Positions 21,067 to 32,778 of a stretch of 64,000 nt of DNA are shown one piece after another; the stretch's first letter is position 1, and the number at the start of each line of letters is the position of its first letter. The notes under the pieces are model-generated. The model did no database searches and had not been told where the DNA came from. It saw only the letters and a list, made by a program, of their open reading frames with translations. The stretch comes from Cryptomeria japonica (lineage: Eukaryota > Streptophyta > Pinopsida > Cupressales > Cupressaceae), in NCBI RefSeq assembly GCF_030272615.1, contig NC_081407.1, positions 376,892,877 to 376,956,876 of the forward strand. The letters run 5' to 3'. The translations under genes were made by a program, and so were the position numbers.

Positions 21067-21400
21067 TAAGATTTTCATAATGGATTGTAGTGTGTATAAA
21101 CTGCTACAAGCTTCATTGGGAAATTAGAGTGATAGAAATTTGGGTTGATTGTAATCAAATATGAGCCTGTGCAAAAAGTCCATTGTCAATTGTATGTAAT
21201 ATTGTTTACTGTAATACAAAGGAGATGCTCGACTTTTTGGTGTGTGGGTTTTTTCCCGAAAGGGTTTCCCATGGTAAAAATCTCTGTGTATATGTGCATG
21301 GTTTTTATATGTTCTCTATTCTTCTGTTTAAGTCATCTCGAGATTTTGCAATCTATGAAGTAGATAGATATTGTTTCCTACATCCTCTGCAAATTGGCAT
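21067..21400 (+). repeat. Partial copia LTR (plus) fused upstream of LINE copy 1
   Basis: Reverse complement of 19395-19722: GGATTGTAGTGTGTATAAAC at its start, the CCCGAAAGGGTTTCCC phrase at about 21253, and TTGGCATTAGGAGAGC, perhaps a decayed TGGTATCAGAGC primer site, at about 21394. It joins the gag fragment in opposite orientation at about 21063 and runs straight into LINE ORF1. Confidence 0.65.
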
Positions 21401-21429
21401 TAGGAGAGCATTTCTGCACCGTAGATTTC

Positions 21430-22384
21430 CTTACAATAGATGGAAGAAAACTAGAAAACATCAACAATTATTAAATTTCTACCAAAAGGTTTTTTGTTTT
21501 CATCTTTGAAAGCGTAGAGGAAAAGGAGAAAATCTTACAATATGGACTTTGCTCTATGAATGATCATCCATTATATATGCAACCATGGTACCCAAATTTT
21601 GATCCTCTAAACTTAAACCCACATGATAGACCAACATGGATTAGAATGTATAATATACCAACAGAATATTGCTCAGAAGAATTCTTGAAAAAAATTGGAA
21701 GATCATTGGGAACTCTTATAGAGATAGATATAGAATTGGTAGACAATAATTCATACATCTATGCACGAATTCATATTGCGGTGTTTAGAACGATACCAGA
21801 AAAAATTTGGTTTTGTGCTCAAGGTAGACATTGGTTGTAGAAAATAGAGATAGAAGAAGAAAATAAATTTTGTTCGCGATGCAATAAAATAAATCATGTA
21901 GAAAAGTAGTGTAGAGTGAAGGCTAAGATGAAAAAAATTGGATGCCAAAGGAGCAAAACATTGTACATAAGAAAGATGCAGCCACACCAAAAACAAATGA
22001 AAATCATTGTGAAGGGGAGTCAAATTCCATAGAGAAAGCGAGTGGTAGTAAACACACCACTTCATTGTCTGCTAAAGGCAGTTAGAGGAAAAATGATGGT
22101 CTACCAATCATTGAAACAAAAAGAAATATAGATGGGGAAAACACATACAATGGAGTGGAAGGGGCATATTCAAATGAGAAATTTACAACAATAGATGAAT
22201 TAGGTATAATAGATCCCCAATGTATTAGCCAATCGACTAATATATTTCCTAAAAGGAAGAAGAAGGGAAGAGGGAGGAGGAGTAATAAGCAAAAAAGGGA
22301 AGATAAAGAAAAGGAAAAAGGAATTGTAAGTGTGGTTGATTTCCTGAACATGACCAAGGGAGGGAAAGCATCCCCTGGGGATCA
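21430..22384 (+). pseudogene. LINE ORF1 (DUF4283-like, CCHC knuckle)
   Basis: The open stretch 21556-21840 reads NDHPLYMQPWYPNFDPLNL, RPTWIRMYNIPTEYCSEEFL and YARIHIAVF, the pattern of plant L1 ORF1 (L-x-x-Q-x-W-x-P-x-F, WIR-x-Y-x-LP-x-E-x-W). After a stop it continues to CSRCNKINHVEK, stop, C: a C-x2-C-x4-H-x4-C knuckle with one position turned into a stop. A basic Lys/Arg-rich tail follows at 22240-22320. ORF1 proteins coat LINE RNA. In copy 2 the frame has a Trp where copy 1 has Cys (EYWSEEFL), closer to the family. Confidence 0.75.
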
Positions 22385-23560
22385 ATGAGGATCCTTAAAT
22401 GGAACGTTAGGGGCCTATCGGCCCCTGACAAGAGGTTCTTAGTTAGGCACCATTTGGAGAAGAATTTGAGTGAAATTGCACTTCTTCAGGAAACAAAGAT
22501 TAATCAAGTCAATGTAGATAATTTCTTAAAAATTTGTTGGAAATGGGTAGGTGCTTTTTAAGAGGCATCAGGATCATCAGGTGGTTTGGGTATAATTTGG
22601 AATCTATTAAAAGTTGACATTTGTTTGCTAGAGAAAGATCCCCATTGGATAATGTGTGAAGCCAGCTGTAGAAATACAAACATGAAGTTCCCACTTTTTT
22701 AACATTTATGGGCCCACTAAAATTGATTGGTTGATGGATAGTTTAGGTTGGTCTACTGCACGAAATAATTCACTATATAAATTTTTGTGTGGATGGTCAA
22801 TTGGGAGTGTATCCTCTGTATGGGGATATGTATGGCTGATTGGACCAACCATGATTGCATGACAGATTTGGAAAGAAAGGAATCATAGGGTATTATGTGA
22901 ATAGGAGATGTCCATCGAATCACTTTTAAATTAGATAGAGGGGTCCATTTGTGAAACGGTGAGAGACAAACTAAGATTCAATAAGATCATGTGTTATTCC
23001 ACTTGGGACAAAAGACTATAGGGTATTTGGTTGCATCTTGATAATGCTACGTGGACCATAAAAACTAAGAATAATAATAGACTTTTGGAAAGATGGAATA
23101 GGCCATGAGTAGGTCGGTTCAAGCTTAATTTTCATGAGCCTGCTAGAGGCAACCTCAGGGAGGCTGAGTATGGATGCTTAATCTAAGATTGGAATGACAG
23201 TCCGGTAGTTGCTACTAATGGCTATATTGGGATGGCTTCCAACAATGAAGTTGGAATGATGGCTCTGGAGAGAGGATTAAGGCTATGTATAGAGGCAAAA
23301 ATTGATCATTTAGATATAGAATGGGACTCAAAATTAATTGTAAATGCAGTTGCAAAAAATTAATTGTCAAGCTAGAAATTGATAAGATGGCTCTTGATGA
23401 TCAGATAGAGGTTTAAGGCTCCTTATGTATTTCTCCATAGCTCACATCTACCACAAAGCAAATAGGGAGGTGGATTTTTTAGCTAATGAAGGTATTAATA
23501 GTAAAATTGAGGATGTGGTGTTTGATTCAAGGGAAGTTTTGGTGATGCTTCTTCAGGCTT
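22385..23560 (+). pseudogene. LINE ORF2 remnant: endonuclease start joined to C-terminus and RNase H
   Basis: Starts MRILKWNVRGLSAPDKR, then IALLQETKI: the first two catalytic blocks (N and E) of an APE-type endonuclease. After NIYGPTKI-like text near 22720 the frame jumps to WGYVWLIGPTMIA and IWKERNHRVL, the C-terminal zinc-region text of plant LINE ORF2. It then reads RFKLNFHEPARGNLREAEYG and VGMMALERGLRLCIE, an RNase H-like domain. The rest of the endonuclease and the whole RT (no YADD-type motif) are missing. Stops are frequent. Copy 2 has the same junction. Confidence 0.75.
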
Positions 23561-23604
23561 TAGTAAATCCATTCTAAGATTTGTTTTCTAATAAGGTCTG
23601 AGTA

Positions 23605-24110
23605 ATCACATGGATAGTATACTTTTTTGATCACCTTCTTTTAGTAAAGAGGCTATAAATTACATTGCAAAACACAATGTTTGCATCTTGCATATAGCAT
23701 ACTGAGATGGTGGGGATAAAGCTATTTGGGATCTATTGCAATTGCTTGCAAGAAAGTGTCAAAGAACAAATTCAGAGGTTATTTATTATTGAGGAAGACT
23801 CTATGTCCTCTCAGCCATTCAAAAGGTGATTGGGTCTTCTTCATCTTTTGGTGGCCATAATCATGACGGGGCCCTTTCAGAGAGATTTTTCTACAATATT
23901 ATCTAGGCAACAGGGTTCAAAGTTGTCAGGCATGCCAACAAGTTGTTGAAGCCAAATTTTAGGTAGACTGCTATCTGTGAGCCGGTCAAGATTAAGGCCA
24001 ACCCAAAGAGCGGTTTCATTGTAGGGTTTTTTGATGCCAAGGCTATGGAAAAAAAGAAAATAATGGGGGAGTAACTAAAGCTATTTCATGAAAGTTTGGG
24101 GAGTTACAAT
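23605..24110 (+). pseudogene. Extra LINE frame downstream of ORF2
   Basis: Begins MDSILF and runs in one frame with a few stops to the element end. The better copy is at 49337-49894. See that entry for the reading. No known domain. Confidence 0.45.
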
Positions 24111-24117
24111 ATTTCTA

Positions 24118-24227
24118 AGTTTGGGGAAAAAAATGACATCAGGTGAATGATTCCTAATCAAATCCCGAACAACTTTTTGTCTAGGACCACTGTTCAAGCC
24201 CCTCACATTCCAAGAGATCACAATCAT
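24118..24227 (-). pseudogene. LINE ORF2 start (APE endonuclease N-terminus)
   Basis: MIVISWNVRGLNSGPRQKVV followed by RDLIRNHSPDVIF. SWNVRGL carries the catalytic Asn of the APE-type endonuclease. The frame is cut at the junction with LINE copy 1. The ATG overlaps the ORF1 TGA in ATGA at 24224-24227. Confidence 0.85.
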
Positions 24228-25661
24228 TTCGGAGGATTGGAAAAGTGAGAATCCAAAGTCTTTACTGACCCTGACTCAACCAAATTCTCCCCCATCAATT
24301 TAATCTTGTCCAAATCCTTCTTTCTACCCACCTTTGAGCTCCTCTCTAATGCATTTTTCTTAATGTCTTTTTGATGTAAACCCAGATGAGTGAAAGACTT
24401 ATTTCTTTTGACCCTAGCCGTTTCTAACTTCGACGCTATCGGAGAGCCTTCCCCTTCAGCCAAATTTACCTCAGAACCAGGAGTGAGTCCCAACTGAACC
24501 CCTACTTGTTGATCCATCTCCATCTACTGGCTTCCAACAACTAGCAGAGCCTGGGTAGAGTTCTCAGCTACTCTTTCCAGGGCCCCTCTTGACGCTCCTT
24601 GATCCAAAGGGGTTAGCCCCAGATTAACTTCCTGATGGCCAAGGTCATCCAAAACTTCAAATCTGTTGAAGGGGTCCTCCTCCTGTCTCTCTTGCAAAGG
24701 CCTCTTTTGTCCTCGGTTCCTGTTCTTTGTCCTGGCTGGGACAAAACCATCAGTACCCCCAGCCTCGACAGACATAGGAGCTTTCTCATTTTCAGCCCTA
24801 TCTTGGCTCGGATCCGACTGCTGAGGTTGGCACATCATCGATTTATATCTTGGGCACTTACGCTGTAAATGGCCATACTCATGACACAACTGGCAACAGA
24901 AAGGTAAAGTCTCATAATCTAACTGCAGAACCCAAGAGTAAGATCCTGCGCACATATCTATAGCATCTGGCAAGGGTTTACTAAGATCAATGTCAACACA
25001 GATACGCACAAAGGTCATTACCTTTCTCCCCAGGGTTTGCATAGAGGATCCCACTGGCTTCCCAAGCAGAGCAGCAAGCATCTGGAGCACATCTTCTCGA
25101 CAGCATTCCATGGGAAACCATGGCAAACGAACCCACACAGAAACCCTATTTGGGAGCTCCTCCAAAGGGTTAAACCCCACATGCCAAGGTTTGATAAACA
25201 ACCCCACCTGGTTTTTAAAAATATGGACTGCCTTCGAAGACCCTATTGTGATCCTCCATGCAGTTGAAGGTAACCATGAAGTAGTTGTTTGCCAGTAGCA
25301 TAATCTCCATTTCCCCCTCCAAGGCCCAAGTCCTTTGCGCGCAGTTTTCCAAGAGCTGCAAAGAAACCCTCATTCCCAAAAATTTGCAATATAGCGAGTG
25401 TTTTGAAAAATATTCGACATCCTCCGCTATCATCTCAGGAGGAATTATCAGCTTTGGCCTCTCGCTGCATCTCTCCAAGCAACCATTAATCTTCAAAATG
25501 CGTGAACTCCCCGCACTACTAGATCCCACATCTGAGGAATAGAGGTTATTATTGAATGTCTTCATGCCTTGTGGTGGGGGTTTTGATCCCACTGCAACAC
25601 GAAAATCTAAGGCCGACTGATCCTTTGAAACATCCCCACCAATACTCATCATATGACACAA
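24224..25661 (-). pseudogene. LINE ORF1, DUF4283 plus zinc knuckle
   Basis: Three long frames in order. 25661-25215: SLYCKFLGMRVSLQLLENCA, MLLANNYFMVTFNCMED and RVFEGSPYF, the N-terminal DUF4283 half. 25207-24524: FIKPWHVGFNPLEEL, NRVSVWVRLPWFPMECC, then CQLCHEYGHLQRKC, a perfect C-x2-C-x4-H-x4-C knuckle. 24523-24224: a basic tail. One frameshift (about 25210) and one stop (about 24522) separate them; otherwise it reads as a complete ORF1 of about 480 codons. It is a nucleic-acid chaperone of the LINE particle. Its stop codon overlaps the ORF2 start. Confidence 0.85.
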
Positions 25662-25884
25662 GAGGACAAAGCCCTAAACCCCAAAGGGGCTTGAACGAGA
25701 AAACCACCCCCAAATCTCCACCCCTCCCCAACACTCCTGGGATGGAGGTCCACCTGTGGTCCCCAACCCCACGGGAGCTCGCTGCTTTTTTGGAAAGGCA
25801 GCCGAGTTGCGCAGCCTGCACCCACTCGCAGACCGCCACACTTCTCCCCTTCGCCCTCCGCTGCTCCCCGCACAACCCACTCTA

Positions 25885-27816
25885 TTATCATATCATTGCA
25901 AATAGTAAATGTTTTTATTTTTTATGAAAAGATTTATATTAAAATTAAGTTTATTTATACAATTGAATTCCTAAAAGATATGGATGTATTTAATTACAAT
26001 CACAATACACAAAAATATGGCTAGAAAAAAAAATGATCATCAAATTACAAGTCTAATAAATTATTATTTTTCTTTATAAAATTAAAATATATGAACAATT
26101 TAATACAAATAATTAGTTCATTTAGGTAATATATTGATTATTTACAAATATTGTATTATGTTTAATTAATTTTTATTAAACCAATTTTATTTAAAGTGAA
26201 AGTAAGATTTTATGATGTGTAATGTGAATATCATTCTACAATTTTATAACTATGCAATTTGTACATTTATTCTAATTAAGATTTAGTTTTTGATTTATTT
26301 TGAGAGAATGTTTTAATAAAATTGATGCTCTGCAAAAAGGATTAGAAAATATGTTTGATGGCAACACACACAAGAGCACAAGAAACAAACGTTAGTGTTA
26401 GCAACAAAAGATTATCCTAAATAGGCATATCAAGAGAGATATTAAGCATGAAATAGAAAGCATACAAACATAGAATAGATAAACTATACTCCTCCAAATG
26501 CTAATCAAGATGCTCATAGTTGCTCCTCCCTTGTTCCTCTCCTCTCCATATTTATTTATTTAATTAATGGTCTGAATTTGGTTAAGTGAATTAAATCAAA
26601 TAAATTGAATAATTTATTTAATTAATAGGAGAAGAGGGTTAAGATGAATTAATTAAATATTAATTTAATTAATTCATTAATTGATGGTTAAATAATCAAA
26701 AAAATACTAAGTATTCATTTAATTAAGTGGACAGATTTATGTGACTACCAAAATTATATGGTAATATATGGTACACTTTTGTGTTAAGTTTGATCATTTC
26801 CTAAATATTTATCTATTTGCACTTACCTGTAATTCTATGCGTTTTATTTATTTATTTTGATTCTATTTGAACTAGTTCCTATACATTCTACTAATTTACT
26901 AGCCTATTCTATATTATTTGTTTTAGCTCATTTATTAGTCACCCTTTTCTTAAAGTTGTAGGAACTTACTTAATATACACTTGTGTGACAATTCATTATG
27001 TAAATAATTATCAACAATAAAAGGATGATCATTCACATCTATAAGGACTACTCAAACCATTTCAATTTGAAGATTTTAAAGGAGTGATACTTTGTATCTA
27101 AATCATTTTCAAGTTCTATGTTTTTTCATTGTTTGTCAATCTTTATCATGAACATAAAGTTAGTCCAATCAAGATGGCTGACCTAGGAAAACTTGGCCCT
27201 TGTGATATGATAATTATCCCAAAACATTTCTAAATACACCTAATCCTTAATAGTTAAAATGGAATATAAATTCATTGAATCATAGAATAGAAATTTATTT
27301 TGTAATATTTTTATACTACATATCAAGATTTAGATTAATGAAAGTAAGATTAATCCATAATCACAAAAGTCATTGAAAAAGTGATTCAAATTTATTCAGG
27401 ATTTTAGACATAAAATATTTTTATTTTTGTACTTAAATGAAAAAAATCTATTCTATCTTAACTCTTTATCTTCATTATTATTCCACACACTAAATATCTA
27501 CTATCTTACTATTTGATTTTTCTACAATAACAACAATTCGCGTACTCTATTATTTAGACTAAACATCATTTACTAGATGTAGATTAATTATAAATGAAGG
27601 GATACATTCTCTTCTATAAATATTAAAAAATGTACAAATAATAAAAAATAGCAATATTTATTAATGCATGCATGTAAATGTTTATGAAAATCTAAATTCT
27701 CTTTAATACAACAATCAAAATGTATAAATGTGATTGCGAGTTGATAAATGTTTGATGATTAGCAGATGAATAAAATGAATTCTTTGAAAACCTTTAAATA
27801 TAAGGATAGAGCAACA
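25885..27816. repeat. Old dispersed repeat, inverted relative to 50160-58390
   Basis: AT-rich and non-coding. Segments match the reverse complement of the right-hand copy: 27000-27300 with about 50480-50770, 26760-26950 with about 52020-52210, and 25885-26100 with about 58180-58385. Divergence is high. The right copy is interrupted by two LINEs, this one by none. Tat B starts at its right edge (27817). Confidence 0.6.
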
Positions 27817-29013
27817 TGTTTATCAGTAAAATTCATCATAATTAACTAGAAATAATAAGGAAATCATGAATCCCTATTCTAGCTAAATAATTCTACATAA
27901 ATCAATGAAAGTATGCGAGATAACAATAATGATATAAAATATTCAATAAAAACTCCTTATTCCATGATCGCATGTCACTTCCATTGCTCTTCTCTTCTTT
28001 GAGTAATGCTGGATGCTGCTAACCTACAAGATGGTACAAAGATTCGAAGTTCATGATTTTTGACAATGGAGAATTGATGTTGAATTTATATATTCTTGGA
28101 GGAGGTTGATTAAGAGGTGGAATGGGAGTGAGCGAAAAAGCTGATAGATAGTTTAGGAGGTGGAACTCAATTGATTGAATTGATAAATGAATAGATTGAA
28201 TAGATAATCGAGTTAACTGGGAGATGACTGATTGAAAAATAGAAAAAGAATGATTGGAGAGAATTAAAGAAATGATTTAATTAATCAATTAATTAAATTG
28301 ATCAATTAGTTTTTAATTTAGCATGTGTTGTAGGATTTTTTAATTTGAAATTCAATTCCATTTGCATGTAAGTTGAACTTGATTTAGATTTTTAATTTGA
28401 TTTTGCATGATATTGAATTAATTATTTTAAATTCAATTTGATCTTTGAATTCATGCAAACATGGTTTAGATATTCAATTTGATTTTTGCATGATACCGAA
28501 TTTAGATTTTCAAATCATGAAATTGAAATGCACATGTATTTGAAATTAGATGAAATTGGAATTTTGGAAAATTCGAATTTGAATCTGAATTAGAAGAATA
28601 TTGAAATTAGATGAAATTAGAATTTGAGGATTTGGAATTTGAATTTTAAGAATATTGAAATTAGACGAAATTAGAATTTGGGGATTTGGAATTTGAATTT
28701 TGAATTAGAGGAATGGATTAATTAATTAAATAATTTCTTTATTAGAAATTAAATTTTAATTAAATAATAAAAATTATTCAATTAAAGTTATTAAATAATA
28801 ATTAATTAAATAATAAATATTTAATTAGTATAAGAAAGGGTTGAATGATTAGTTGATGAGGAATAGAAATTGAAATAGGATAATTAATAATACGATGAAT
28901 AAATATGAATTTAGAAGAATAAGATTCATTAATTTAATTAAATAATTATATAATTATATAAAAGTAGACGAATAATAAGTACATGATCAATGAGGCATTT
29001 TTAGGTGTCTACA
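27817..29013 (-). repeat. 3' LTR of Tat B
   Basis: 1197 bp. Minus strand begins TGTAGACACCTAAAAATGCC, just after a polypurine tract, and ends GATAAACA. Possible 5-bp target sequence CAACA at 27812-27816; its partner would lie beyond the lost 5' LTR. Aligns with the Tat A LTR (8625-9803). Confidence 0.8.
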
Positions 29014-29027
29014 TTTGCCCCTCTTTG
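29014..29027 (-). other. Polypurine tract of Tat B
   Basis: Minus strand CAAAGAGGGGCAAA immediately precedes the LTR start TGTAGACACC. It is the primer for plus-strand DNA synthesis. Confidence 0.8.
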
Positions 29028-29392
29028 AGACAATGTTGGAACAACATTGTTTCAAAGAAAATTAAAAGTTCCTGCCTCAGTGTGCCTCGATGATGCTTGG
29101 GGTGTAGATATGCCCCCTCGGGAAATTGGTCGAAAAATTATGGAATTAAGACCCATTTAACGATACCATGCTAGTGAGCAATAGTTTTCAGTTTCATGCG
29201 ATTTTAAGTTTGTTTGACCTATCTACAAGTGATTTGAAATTCAAGGGGACCATGACCGTTGGAGAGAGAAAAACCCTAATTTTGAGCTATAAATAGAAAT
29301 TTGACCTCTTCATTTGCTCATTTTCTTTCATTTGAGTTCATTGAGTTATGTGTGATTTTTGAGCTTTCTTGCGACTATTTGAGCATCATGGC

Positions 29393-31796
29393 TGGCTACA
29401 GAGCACGACAACACTTGTTAGAGCGAGTGCATTCATACCAAAGACCACCTAGCACTGGAGGCATGGTACATGTTTGAAATTTTTTCTCATTTTTGCTCGA
29501 TTTTCTCAAAGACCAGTATTTTAAGTGTTGGCATTTGTATGTCAAATTTGTTGCATTAGTTCTTATTGTTGTGCAAACGTTTTAATTGTCTCGCAAGCAT
29601 CTAACTGTCACATGCATGCTTATTGCGTTGCAAAGGACTATCAATTGCAAATTAGTGATAGATGTGTCACATAATTCATAGCCATCTCGCATGCATGATA
29701 AATGTTTCACATAAGTCATTAATATGTTGCACATGCATTATAACTATGTCGCATTCGTTGAATATGTTGATTTTTTAACATGCTTAATTTGGAATTTTTT
29801 CATGCAAGTATAATATCAGACCTTTTCATCATTTTTATCTACAGTAGACTCTTGGAGTTCTTGGATGCAAGCAAACGAGGCCTAGTAGTCTTGATCTTCG
29901 AGGTGAGTTACCTACTGAGGATATTGTCCTTATTATACATCTTGGGTTGTATCATGGTTTACATTTGCCTGAGATTACAACCAATAGGGCCTTGATCACT
30001 ACTTTGGTCGAGCATTGGCACTTAGAGACATGTTCATTTCATCTTAAAAATTGGTGAGGCCTTGATCACTTTAGAGGATGTATGGTGTATCTTGCACATT
30101 CCAATTCATGGTGAGCGAGTAGTCTATGATCACAGGGATCATATTAGAGGACTCTGTGAGCTCTTTGAGTGTGAGGAGGATGATATTTCCTTGAGTGGAC
30201 GATACGAGATTGCATAGGGTGTGCTAGAGGACACTTATGATGACTTGACAGTGGTATTATGTAGTCTCATTGGAGGTCTTGTGATACCAGATAGGAGATG
30301 TCATGGATTCCCAGTCAGATAGGGTAGGGTTATCTATGGTATAATTATCGAGAGATGTTTCTATGCACTTGGGGCTGTTGCTTGCTTGCCATGTTGTATT
30401 ATCATATGCATGGGATTGTCTACTTGACATACAAATCTATCAGTTGCGGTGTCACTTTGCTCTAGGTCTGGCCTTGGGAGTAGATTGATATCTTTCGACT
30501 AGTTGTACATGTTGAGCTTCAGGTAGAGGAGCCATATGCATATAGATATACTCTAGGGATCAGGCATAAGATTTCAGGTAACACTTTGTATTGGAGGAAC
30601 TAGATTGACATATCACAATATTTCATTTGGAGACCCTATTTTGATTGCCCTGATTGGGCGGATGATGGACAACACTTGCCATTATGAAGACATAAGAGGT
30701 ATCTTATAGGACCCATAGTTGATACTCAGAGGATCATTGAGCTACACCTCTTAGGGTAGGTGCTTAGGCAATTTGGAGAGGTACACGGTGTCCCTGATGT
30801 GACAACTTATTTTGCTCAAGTTGCATGGGAGGTGTCAGATTGGGTTTCCTGTATACAGCCTCATGTGGCTGCTCATGAGTTTGATTCACTTATGGCCCAA
30901 TGCAGTGGGGATGGGGATATGGGGTGGTAGATCCAAGTACTACACCTTAGTACAATGCATGGTGGTTGAGATACAGGCCCGTTCCATTAACTGATCCGAT
31001 AGTGCCTATTAGACAACAACATATACAACATCAAAGACACTGGATGGGAGACACTGAGGAGGAGAGAGATGACGAAGGAGATGGTAGGGACATCGAAGAT
31101 GGTAGAGGTGATGATGGAGGAGATGGTGAGGAGGAGGATGTAGAGATTAGTGGAGACATCAAGTCCAGCAACAACGGGGACGATGATGATGATTCTAGTT
31201 CAAGATCATCTAGCAGTGGTGGAGAGGGTGAGGAGGGTTCTCATGAAAGTGATATGCTAGAGTTGGAGGATGTACCTGTTGCAGAGGTAGGTAGACAAGG
31301 TGGAGGATAGAAGGGCGACAATGATGATGATCTGCAGGTCCTTAGAGCTTGGATCCAAAGCCTAGAGGATGCGGTAGCCATGGAGAAGCAGAGACACAGA
31401 GATGATCAGGTCATGTTTCCTAGGGAGTATGCAACCGTGGTCATTGAGAGAGATCAACTTCTTATTGAGTGGGATGATGTTGTGTAGAGAGCACGATGGT
31501 ACTAGATGCTTATGATCAACAATTTGGTCCAGGTACAAACATACATACACAGGCTGATAGGATTTTTGATGCTGCACAGGAGGCCTTATATTATAGACAA
31601 CTTTATGAGAGAGTTGTTTCCAAGGATCAGATAACACCTAGCTATCATGAGTACATGTCTCGGAGTAGGCTGATTAGGTCTAGATATCACAAGACTAGCA
31701 GTGGAGGAGTTATGGGTCCACCTCAGACACCATCGGGACATCGTGGGGTAGGCTCTAGTGGACAAGATCCACCTATTGATAGAGGCAGTGTCAGTT
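29393..31796 (+). pseudogene. Antisense plant mobile domain (PMD) gene of Tat B
   Basis: Plus strand, opposite to gag-pol, between pol and the 3' LTR. MAGYRARQHLLERVHSYQR begins a first exon. An AT-rich gap with a credible acceptor (TTTATCTACAG at about 29843) precedes LGLYHGLHLPEITTN, RALITTLVEHWHLETCSFHL, GEALITLEDVWCILHIPIHG and ERVVYD. This is the PMD core (LL-x-ALVERW-x-PET-x-TFHL-x-GE-x-x-x-TLQDV-x-x-LLGLPI-x-G). Later come FYALGAVACLP, a run of decayed sequence, an acidic Asp/Glu/Ser region (30966-31310) and EYMSRSRLIRSRYH. Many stops. Antisense extra genes are known in Tat elements; function is unknown. Confidence 0.75.
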
Positions 31797-32778
31797 GAGA
31801 TACTTATTATTATACCACTTGAGCCTTTGGGATTTTGATGTATTTGACACATTTCCATTTTTGATATATATATATATATGTTATGCAGTTTTGGCGGCGG
31901 TCTTATATGCATGTGTTTATGTGTATGATGCTTCTTATATGATTGATGATTCTGTATTCTTTTCTATATAATGCATGATCTATGTATGGTCTTTTACTTA
32001 TGAATTCTACTTGATCTATGATGTGATGTATGACGTAACTACAATGTGATGATTTGACTTAAAATGAACTATTTAAATAAATGAATGTTGTGTTAATCTT
32101 AATGATCAATGAACTAAATTATATGAATGCAAATGAATAACTATGTGAAATGAAAATGATAAATGAATGTAACTAAAATGAATATATCTTAATATGTAAT
32201 GAATGAAATCTGATGGATTAACTATATGATGAAAGAATGCACACTAATTTAATGAATGCATGATTGTTTTTTGAAAAATGTGTCAAAATGTTCTTTGTGC
32301 CACTTAACTCAATTAAGAAGAATTGTTAGTTGACTAGAGACAGAGATAGGTGATGAGAGAATGAACCTTAGAATGAACTAGAATGAACTAGAATGAAAGA
32401 TGAGAATTAGAAGCGATTGAAGATGATTGATATGAGATGATGGAAATTGATCATGATAGGCTGAAAATGAAGATGATGATTTTAATGAACTTTTAAGCCT
32501 TTATTCCTAGCGCAATATATATTCATCACTAAGCCTTATTATATAACAATGGAGCTTAGCACACCATGGTTTAAGGAACCAAGGTGTAAAGATATCTCAT
32601 TGTAGAAATAAACACGTTGTAGATAAAGAGTGAACCCTCCATTCTGGGTATAATGTCAGGAGTTGAGGTATGTGGGGTAGTCACAAGCATAGTTATCCTT
32701 CATGGGATACTTGCCAAATGAACATACCAATCACAAACACTAATGACACCATATCCCCAGAACTTCATTGGTTCACAC
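31797..32778. other. Tat B 3' region, AT-rich, no gene
   Basis: Non-coding, rich in AATGAATG/AAATGAT motifs (32040-32480), with a TATATATATATATA run at 31865. Nothing else recognised. Confidence 0.5.

Larger units (their letters stand above)
21430..24117 (+). mobile_element. LINE copy 1, internally deleted (no RT)
   Basis: Plus-strand L1-type LINE with ORF1, the start of ORF2 endonuclease, RNase H and a further 3' frame, but with the RT removed. It is nearly identical in layout to 47340-50010. It ends abruptly at about 24117 against the minus-strand LINE, without the A-rich tail that copy 2 retains. Confidence 0.75.
24118..25880 (-). mobile_element. LINE on minus strand, 5' half only
   Basis: GC-rich 5' leader (25880 to about 25662), ORF1 (25661-24224) and the first about 37 codons of ORF2, then a break at about 24118 where it meets LINE copy 1 tail to tail. 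Keeping the 5' end and losing the 3' end is the reverse of normal LINE truncation, so a rearrangement or later deletion removed the rest. Less decayed than its neighbours. Confidence 0.75.

Noticed and set aside
25549-25927. Overlapping frames on both strands at the 5' end of the minus LINE
   Set aside because: They lie in the GC-rich leader upstream of ORF1 and match no protein.
29393-31796. PMD gene as a host gene
   Set aside because: It has many stops and lies between the pol end and LTR of a Tat element, where antisense PMD genes are known; a mobile-element gene fits better.
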